This document shows, piece by piece, positions 56,122-64,000 of a DNA stretch of 64,000 bases (position 1 is its first letter; every line of letters starts with the position of its first letter). The notes beneath the pieces are model-generated. The model was given only the letters and a program-made list of their open reading frames with translations. It was not told the DNA's origin and searched no databases. This DNA comes from Pyrocephalus nanus. Its lineage: Eukaryota; Chordata; Aves; Passeriformes; Tyrannidae. Location: positions 68,530,629 through 68,594,628 of the forward strand of contig CM076262.1 in assembly GCA_038380795.1 (NCBI GenBank), read 5' to 3'. The position numbers were made by a program, and so were the translations under genes.

Positions 56122-58754
56122 GGATTTAATTTCTCATGGAAAACAGCTACTAGCAATTTCTGACCAAAAAATCTAAGGCTGACAATTGCTGCAATAGCCA
56201 TTCTTTTCAGCTGTCTGTCAAAGCTTTAATTTTCTGACAAAAGGAAATAGTTGTCAGAGAAGAGCAAAGATATTTGACCACTTACACTGAGGACAAGCAG
56301 AACAAATATTCACGTATATAAATTAAACTTTCTTCAAAGAACTCCAGTCATCCAGGTTCAGATGTTCAGGTATCCTTACACATCTCTTTTACTGGCATTT
56401 TCTTAGATTAATAGGGGTTTATCGCCCAACTTAGTGAGGTACCTAATCATGTCTAGCATCTGTGGCTCACATCCTTTGGAAATTCAGCAGATTTCACTCT
56501 TGTACCTTGCTTTGGTGGCTCCAAAAACCTTTCTGTGGATATTGGAAGCCGGGTCACTTCATTTTTTATTCAGGTCAGATTCAGTGTCGTCTGTCCCGGT
56601 TCCACTCCCATCCAGTGACAAGGGAAAGTTCAAGGCACTGGTTCGGTTTTACTCTGAGATTAAAAAAAAAAAAAAAGTGGTCTGAAGGAATCTTTGTTCC
56701 ATCTGTTCCTTTAACCTTTTTTTAAACATTCTGTTGTTATCTTCCCTGTTTTCCACTCAGCATCTGCTCCACAGGCCACCCGGCGTGGGCTTATGGGCCC
56801 CCTGGTGCTGCAGCAGATGCTGAGCACTCGAGGAGTGAAACGAAACACAGCTGTACCAGCAGACAGAGCACTTGCAAACACACTCAGCACAGCAGCCTCT
56901 CCTGGGGTGGGTTACCCGGGACAGTGACCACACGGGAGGTTTCCGGTCTGCAGACTTGCTCCTGACCTTCACTCTGCTGCCGAACACGCGCTGGGATGCG
57001 GGACAGCAGGAGCCCAGAGTCCATACAGGGCAGGAGAGAGCTGGAACACGGCATCTTTAATTACAGCAGCGCAGAAACCAGGACCCTTTACACAGACACA
57101 CACTCACACAAGCCCCTTTTGCCTCAAGTCAGACAGATCAACTTCCTGTGCACTGCATTCCTAGTCCGACGTTCCCCAGACAAGGGTTCACTCTGATGCT
57201 CTTCCTCAAGCTCTGGAAGTGGAGACTGCCCTGAGAAATTTGCCTCTTCCTCTGTCCTCTGCAAGAAACTTGTTCTAAAGCATGAAACTGCCCCACTGTG
57301 GTCTGAGAAGAAGTGGAGTTTTATTCATTACACTTTAGGAGCATATGAAAAATTAATACTTACAGTGCTAACACTGTTAATAAATGTACCGTTATTGAGT
57401 CTGCTTTGTAAAACACCGATAAAATATTTACTTGGTGCTGCGGTGATCACTGAAAATGGAAGTGTGATTGCTGCCTTGCAGCTCTGCTTCAAAAATACAA
57501 AATGATTTATCCCACTCCACTGGAGCCAAGACTCTGTGAGGATGTGTGTGCTCTAGACTCCAGGTGCCAATGGCCTTTCCCTGCTGAATTCAGTAGTGGG
57601 AGTTCAGATCATCCATTAATCCTCAAGGATTAGGGGATTAGATGATAATCTGTATTTACCCCTCAAAGGCTGAAGAACACCCCAGGAGGCTCCTTTTCCC
57701 ATGGCTCATGTAAAGGTCTCAAGGGAAGGTGGCACAGGGGCTCTGCTCTGCCCTGGCATGAGGAGCAAGAATGTGCCACTCTCCCTCCACACCAGGTCCA
57801 CTTCCCAGCCCCTCTGGCAGCCGGGGTCCTGTGGGTCTTACTTGTTTTTTCATGGCACTAAATTCCCACTGAGACAGTCTGGCCTTCCCAGTTGTCATTC
57901 ACTTTTGTTGTGTGAACTTGGTGCTGATGGAAGGAGCTGCACTGGCAGGCCCGGAGGGGGAAGGTCTCTCTTTAATGACAGAATGGGTGGATGTGACAGT
58001 GTCCCTCACATGATGCCCCACTCATGGGACTCACCCTGACCTGAGTGACTGAGTCGGAGGGAATGCAGGGGAAAAGCAGAGGTATATGATATAAATAAAA
58101 GTATCTTGTTAATGCTTCCTCACTGGACTGTGCTGGGGCAGTTGGAGCAGGGAATGGGGATGTCCTGGTGAAAATCCTGGGTTTTGGAAAGTGAACTCAA
58201 ACTACAAAATAGGAGCCAACCTTGGCAGAGCTAAGTTCATTAGGAAAATGTCTTCAACGTTCAGAAGAGACTCCGTTTAAGAGAGGGCACAGGGAGATGT
58301 TCTCCTGCAGAACTGAACCTTGGTCCAGCAAGGCTCTCTGTCATATGGCTTTTACCTCACTTTATAGCAGATATTAATTACTAGCATGACTGTATTTTTA
58401 TAGCCTCCTTAAGCTCCAGTAGTCTGTATTTGCATGCCAATAAATATAATTAGGCTGCTTTCACTTGGCACGTATTAGACAGTACAAGCTACAAACAGGG
58501 AAGGATCACCTTCTGCTGAAGAAAAAGAGGGCAGAGAAGCAGGGGAGAAAGTGGATGTGAAGCAGCAGTTAATGGAATAATGTGCATGCTGCAGTCACTC
58601 CTGGTGTTCTGCTGTCCCTTTGCAGGCAGTGCTGTAACTGCCTTGGGTTTAGCTTGAAACAGGACTCTCTTCAGACAGAAGAGAGTCTGTAAATCTCATG
58701 TAAACAAGAGTAGTCCCATTCCCATTTAAAGGAGTTAAGGTGCAGGCCATCAGT

Positions 58755-59000
58755 TTACTCCTCTGCTGGTAGGGGTTGCCTGCAAACCACCAGAGTCTGC
58801 TGATACTTCTGCAATTGCTGAATTCTCTCAGCCAGCTCTATTTTTGCGCCTACATGTGAACTGGGTCTTAATATGTGAATTTGTTTGCCAGTTACATAAC
58901 CAACATGGACTGTGCATAAATGCATATGTGAATTTCCTGTGAAGGGAGCGAAGATTTTATCCTGAACCTTTTCTTCAGGTGACGAGGTTACTGTCTGCAT
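58755..59000 (-). CDS. Doubtful 81-codon frame of unknown nature
   Basis: A minus-strand frame (start codon at 59,000) ends with a Gln/Leu-rich helical-looking stretch (AERIQQLQKYQQTLVV) and a TAA. An acceptor-like CCCTTCACAG lies inside it near 58,937, so the real unit, if any, could be a short last exon. No family is recognised and chance is the most likely explanation. Confidence 0.12.
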   Translation of the reverse strand: MQTVTSSPEEKVQDKIFAPFTGNSHMHLCTVHVGYVTGKQIHILRPSSHVGAKIELAERIQQLQKYQQTLVVCRQPLPAEE

Positions 59001-62000
59001 TCACTTTGTCATCCCTTTAGTCTCTTGGCTGAAGTGCTGTGTTTCTGCTTGTTTGTTTTTCCTGGATAGGAGGTGAAAGTGAGCTCCCAGTCCAGAGACT
59101 GGCTCGGGGCTGCCCAGTCCCAGTGAGAGAACTTGGAGCCAAGCCCAGAGCTCCTGCACTGTGGTTCAGTGTCTTCCTCAGAGACCTGTCCCACCTCTTC
59201 AGCCAAGTCCCACATGTTGAGTGCAGAGAACAGCCCAAAGCAGTGCCAGGGGTCTCTCTTGGCCTGGCAGTGATGAGGAGATCCTGCATTAAAGCTGCTC
59301 CATCCCTTCCAACTCACTCCCCCGCGCTGGAGCAGACGCTGTGTAAGCTCAAGGCTCTGCTAGAAGAAGAGGAGAGGGTGTCTCAGTGGGAAATCTTCTT
59401 CCTTTCTGTGCTGCAAGTCACAGCTTTAATGCCTCCATAATTTTTTTCAATTACATAACTGAAAAAAATGTTGTTGATGGCAGGTCAGCTGCTTCCCCTC
59501 CATACTTTGCACTTTGTTCCCACTCACTTTTTGCTTTCTCCACCGTGGTGATTTGAGGAAGAGAGGGAGAAAAAAAATAGAGAAAAAGAAAGAAAACTTT
59601 GTGGCACTTCAATATTTGTCTCAATTAATTGTCTTGCCTGATGACACACTGTCAAAATAGTGCTGCAGTAGCATTTGACATGGCACACTGGAACAACTTC
59701 TGAAGTGCTCCAGTGTGCTATTTCCAGCCGATTAGGGGGAAATTAAAACAGCAGATCTTTTGACACAATTCAGCATAGCAACTTCAGTGTATTGTGCTAC
59801 TCTGCACCACAGAGTCGAGACTAAATGGGCTGTTTGACGTGTGATGCATTGTAGAGGATTTAGAGGTGTCAGGTACAAGTCCCTTACAGTATTGTGGTGC
59901 AAATGAAGACAGGACGTATCCTGGAAAAATATTAGGTGTATTGTAGACACCATTAGTCCGAAGGTGTTTCTCTGCACAGCCGTGCCCAGAGCTTCGGTCA
60001 CATCCTGGTTCTTGCTGATAGCTGGAATTGGGACCAAGCAATGGCATCATAGCTTGCTGAAAGACCCTTTATTGAAACACCAGCCATGGCAAACAGCCCA
60101 GAGGAAGCAATTTGTAATTAATGATAGATAATGACACCAGACAGTCAGATCACGCATTTCTCCTGTGTCTTCCAAAGTTCTAGTGTTACCTGGTGCCACG
60201 CAGAACTGTGTCCTTCCAGTTCTCTTGCAGAGAGCTGCAGCCCATCCTTCTGGCTGGCAGTCACTGTGCCCTGGCTCCTCGGGCTCCTTCCAGCCTCGCT
60301 GTCTGGGAACACCTGGCAGTGTGGTGGGACACACAGTGAAGGGCATGGAGGGGCCTCGCTTGCTGCTCCTCAGCTGCTCAGTGCTCTGGTCTTCCTTGGC
60401 TGGACTTCTGTGCTCTGGCAGGTGTGGGTGCTCCCAGGAGCAGTCCCCTGGCCGTGTGGCATGTCTTGTGTTGTATAAAGACAGGTGTCCCTGGGGACAG
60501 TATGAATACATTATCTGGAAAACCGAGGGGGAGTCTCCTCACCACTCCTTGCTCTTTTTCCCTTGGAAATTTGCCATTTTTTTGTGTAAGTTACTTTTCT
60601 TGGGTTTAATTTTCAGAGGCAAGTGAGAAAAACCGTTCAGCCATTCACTAAATAGCAGATTGTCCTCACCCTGACCTCCTGTGGTCACAGGACATGGTGC
60701 CATTCTTTGAGCTCAGGGGCAAAGGGGGACCCACTCTTCAGGCTGTTTGCCCAGCCCTCCTGAGCTCTGGAATTCCCTTTCTGTTTGACTACAGGCTTTT
60801 TCTGCTCTGTTAGTTACAGTGCCTAACGTGTAGCCCAAAGATTTCCAGAGTAATGTCTCTGTACGAGTTTAGACAGGACAGCTCTAAGGGCGGTATACAT
60901 ATATATATGTGCATGCACATATGTGGTGTGAGCTCGTATATGCTTTGCACACACGGTGCTTTCCATGGGACCCAGGACCTGCTCACGTGCTGCCACTTCA
61001 AGGCACAGAGATGCTGTGCTGAGATCGAGGCAGGTGTGTAAATCCCCTGCTTTCTATCAAAACTCCAGCAGAAACTTCCCTGTTTCAAAAGATTGGCATC
61101 AACCCTTTCCACCCTAAAGGGGTTTGATTCTGCTGTGGTCCTTAAGTTAAAGACTTAATGGCACACTTGCAGCCTATGAGCTGCTCTAGGGGGTCTGAGA
61201 GTATGATCCTTTCTATCTTTAGTTTCAGTAATGGCACAATAAGTCTGTTCCCATTTCTTTTCCCAGCTCTGCATAGAATTAGGACATGCAAAGTAGGGGA
61301 AAATGAAAATCATCTACAAAAATTACCCTAAACTGTTTGATGTGAAACACCACCACCAAAGCTTCTGCTTTGTCTCCCCAGAAGGAGTCAGACCGAGCTC
61401 CAGTCCAAATTACTTGCTCTATGCAGCTGAACCTCATGAGAGGCCCCTCTGCAGGTGTGATGGCCAGGCTGGGTTTGCAAAGGGCAGCCCTCTGTGCAGC
61501 TGGATCTGCTCCCCTGGGATCTTACCATGCTCCCAGTGTCAGCTTCCTGAGCCTTCCAACAGCCAGGGTAACAACGGAGTGGGAAGAGCAGTGGCTCCTT
61601 CACTTAGCTGAGCTGACTATCCCTGGCAATACCAAACAGGATTTTGCCTTTGTGCCTCAGTTCCCTGTGGGTAAAACTGGGATAATAACGCTGTCTCACA
61701 CCTGGTGTGTGCAGTGGATGAACAAAGATTGCAGGGCCCTCAGTTGAGGTAGCAATGGGAGTCCAGAGCCACCTGAGAGGGACAAAGGAGTTCCTTGGAT
61801 TTGTTTTCCAAAGGTAACATTTAACCTGTAGCTGCTGGTATATACTTAGTTCTGACATAAAATGAGCTACTGGTTTCACTTTGCTTTAAAATGTAATGTG
61901 TTGTGGCCAAGTCATTCAAAATAAGAAAATGTCCTTTTTCCACTGTTTCTTGCTTATTCTTTCTTTGAGTGAAAATTTATGGAAATGATCAATTCTTTAT

Positions 62001-62630
62001 GCTAACAACTTCCTTCCCAGATTCCCTTGGCTGCTAAAGCTGATGTGATTATTGCACAAGCAGACTGTCCATGCTGGCTTTTTAAGGCTGCTTGAAAAGC
62101 CCACTTTCTATGATTTCCAAATGTTTGGTATGAAGATGTTTCTCGGTGTGAAGGGTTTGATGAGTGCTTTGGGAAATGCGCTGTCTAAATATTCAGGTGC
62201 AGCATTTACATATTTTTTTTCCCACTGAAACAGCTTCCTGCTACTGTAAGGTGGCAGTGGGCAGGGAGGAGGTAAAATAATATCTAAAAAAAAAATCATT
62301 GGGACCTTAAATCATAATGAAGGCAGGGCAGGAACTGCAGGCAGCACTTGGCTCTTTCTGATTCATTCCAGCAGAAACTTTTCTCTCCCTGTCTGTACAT
62401 AGTGTTGTACATTTTTGCTTTGTCTCTTTTCATGAGCTCATCAAAGCCGATTACGCAGCCCCACCGTAAGTGAGGGCTGTGAAGCTGAGCTGAGCAAATC
62501 AGGCCATCCCTGTGGATGTATAAATGAGCCAAATGACCTCCAAAAGCATGCATCTTAAAATATGGTTGTATAAACTAACAGATCTCAATGGTGATTAGTG
62601 CAAGGGACTCTTGGAACATCAGAAAATTAA

Positions 62631-62681
62631 GGGGGGGGGGGGCAGGAGGGGGGAAGAAGCAGCAGCAGCAGCAGCAGCAGC
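62631..62681. repeat. G12 run, G-rich cluster and (AGC)8
   Basis: Twelve G, a short CAGGA spacer and six more G could fold as a G-quadruplex on the plus strand. They are followed within 5 bases by eight AGC units (62,658-62,681). The neighbouring frames (a poly-Leu stretch on the minus strand) are artefacts of the repeat. Confidence 0.85.
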
Positions 62682-64000
62682 AACCTCTTTAATTGAAGTT
62701 TCATTTTGCTCTTCCAAAACACAGCCCTGACACATCCAAGGGCAAATGTGCACAGCATTGAAATGGGGGTGAGGGAAGGCGGAGGCACGTTAGGAACTGC
62801 AGCTGGAGTGAAAGTCACTTCTGCCGGCAAATCAAAGGGCTTGGGGAAGTCAAAGCTGGGAAGTGGAGTCCTGATCCCTAATAGAGCAAATGGGAGCCTT
62901 GTCTTTGATGTTAAAGATTTAAACACTGCTTGACCTGTAAAGTAGGGCAGTAATTATTCGATGGGACGATCAGTGAAGTGTGTGTTAAGTCGCTTTTCCT
63001 CGTGGAATGGGGGTGGACCAGGGGAGCAGGGTGTGAGCTGCGGTTTGTTATCCTGAGTGCCTAGGGTTGCTGGAGGTGGTCTGTGGTGGCAGGGCCACCG
63101 TGGTTGGGGGTCACTGGTGCTGTTACAGTGTGGTGTGTTCCTGGCTGCCTGGGACAAACGAATTCAGCATTTTCAACCCAGTTTAGGGCAAGGTCAGTTG
63201 CAACAAGAATGGTGCAAATTTGAATTTTCCCAAGCTTCCCATTTTGGGAGCTCCCTGGTACAGACCTGAAAAAGCAGTAAGTAGATGTGAGTTTAACTGT
63301 TTTATTGCTGATGTTTTGCATGGCACAAGTTTGAAGGCTGAGGATGGGATTGTCCTCTGCTGGCCTGGAAAGCACGGTGAAAGATGAAACAACTTTCAGC
63401 TTTTGCTATATTTAGTCAGTAAACTTTGCAGGGCTCAATGGAAAAATGTGAAACAATATCGATTGGCAATTCTCATGAGTCAAGTGTCAAGAATGAGCTT
63501 CAGTTTAGAGAGGTGTCCCAGTAACATGTGAATGTTCTTCTGACTTTCTTAAAACTGTTTGAGAAGCTTTTCACACTGTCCCACACTCTTCATTTTGAGC
63601 CTTTTCCAACTCTCGTTTGATCCCTTTGAGATGGTAGCAAGACTCAATTATATTTTGAGGACTGTAATTCCCAGTTTCCCTTTTTAAAATTCTATGATAC
63701 ATGCTTACTTTTCTGATAGAAAAAAAATATTGTAAACCAGGCTGAAAACTGATGGATGCTGACATGTGAAAGCAATTTTTGATGGCTCTTATTGGTTTTT
63801 AATTAAAACACTTTTTCATGAGGTGAAAAAAGTACAAAACTATTTTATCCATGAAGGCTGCTAGAAGGTTGGAGCATCTTTCTTTGGTTCTTACTGGGCC
63901 CTGTGAGGAGAAGTGTTATTTCTCTTGAACACCAAAGCATCAGTACTTTCCACTTCATACATTCCCTGACTTTACTGTACAACCTTATTTGAATTCAAGT
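62682..64000. other. Host non-coding DNA to the window end
   Basis: No gene, RNA or mobile element was recognised. The sequence is AT-leaning with chance frames only. Confidence 0.5.

Larger units (their letters stand above)
53531..62630. other. Host non-coding DNA, no gene firmly supported
   Basis: Contains an A20 run (56,102-56,121), an A14 run near 56,662, a purine-rich stretch at 59,563-59,598 and a (TA/TG)n stretch at about 60,895-60,925. One minus-strand frame (58,755-59,000) is listed separately. No RNA gene was recognised. Confidence 0.5.

Noticed and set aside
1..64000. CRISPR arrays, bacterial operons, ribosomal RNA or tRNA genes
   Set aside because: The DNA is vertebrate nuclear. 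No regularly spaced repeats of CRISPR type and no RNA gene signatures were seen.

Overview
The window looks like nuclear DNA from a bird, most likely a passerine. It contains several degraded CR1 retroposon fragments, which are the dominant interspersed repeat of birds, plus GC-rich promoter islands in otherwise AT-leaning non-coding DNA. It also holds a class II endogenous retrovirus whose layout fits bird retroviruses. The species and chromosome cannot be read from the sequence.

Layout. Bases 1-1,100 are a CpG island with an NRF1-type site, GC boxes and a splice donor on the minus strand. It is probably the promoter and first exon of a gene that runs off the left edge. Bases 1,100-31,095 are host DNA with CR1 fragments (2.7, 4.9 and 9.9 kb), GC-rich degenerate repeat blocks (5.2-8.05 kb), a second CpG-rich block (10.8-11.55 kb) and one candidate last exon on the minus strand (27.47-26.95 kb) that carries an in-frame stop. 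Bases 31,102-37,480 are the provirus, on the minus strand. Bases 37,487-64,000 are host DNA with three more CR1 fragments and simple repeats; I found no gene there.

The provirus is the main object. Its two 276-bp LTRs match at every base and it is flanked by a 6-bp target duplication (GCAGGG), so it inserted recently. Reading on the minus strand it has: 5' LTR; an 18-nt primer site complementary to tRNA-Phe; a short upstream ORF; gag; pro; pol; a large deletion; env; polypurine tract; 3' LTR. Gag, pro and pol occupy three frames joined by two in-phase -1 frameshift heptamers, G GGA AAC (with a predicted pseudoknot) and A AAT TTA. Gag has a non-myristoylated, alpharetrovirus-like MA, a PPPY late motif, an unusual Arg/Ser/Gly-rich acidic-basic insert of about 180 residues, a capsid and two zinc knuckles. 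Pol stops just after the polymerase domain: RNase H and integrase are missing and the frame runs straight into the env leader. Env is of the gammaretroviral, disulfide-linked type (CWLC, CX6CC) and has no AUG before its signal peptide, which suggests the start codon comes from gag by splicing, as in alpharetroviruses.

The element is therefore a mosaic: class II gag-pro-pol with a gamma-type env. It is a recent, integrase-less copy that would have needed proteins supplied in trans if the deletion predates integration. From memory and unverified, this combination resembles a recombinant lineage described in zebra finch as TgERV-F, so the lineage itself may be known. The Gag insert, the frameshift arrangement and this deletion derivative are the parts most worth checking.
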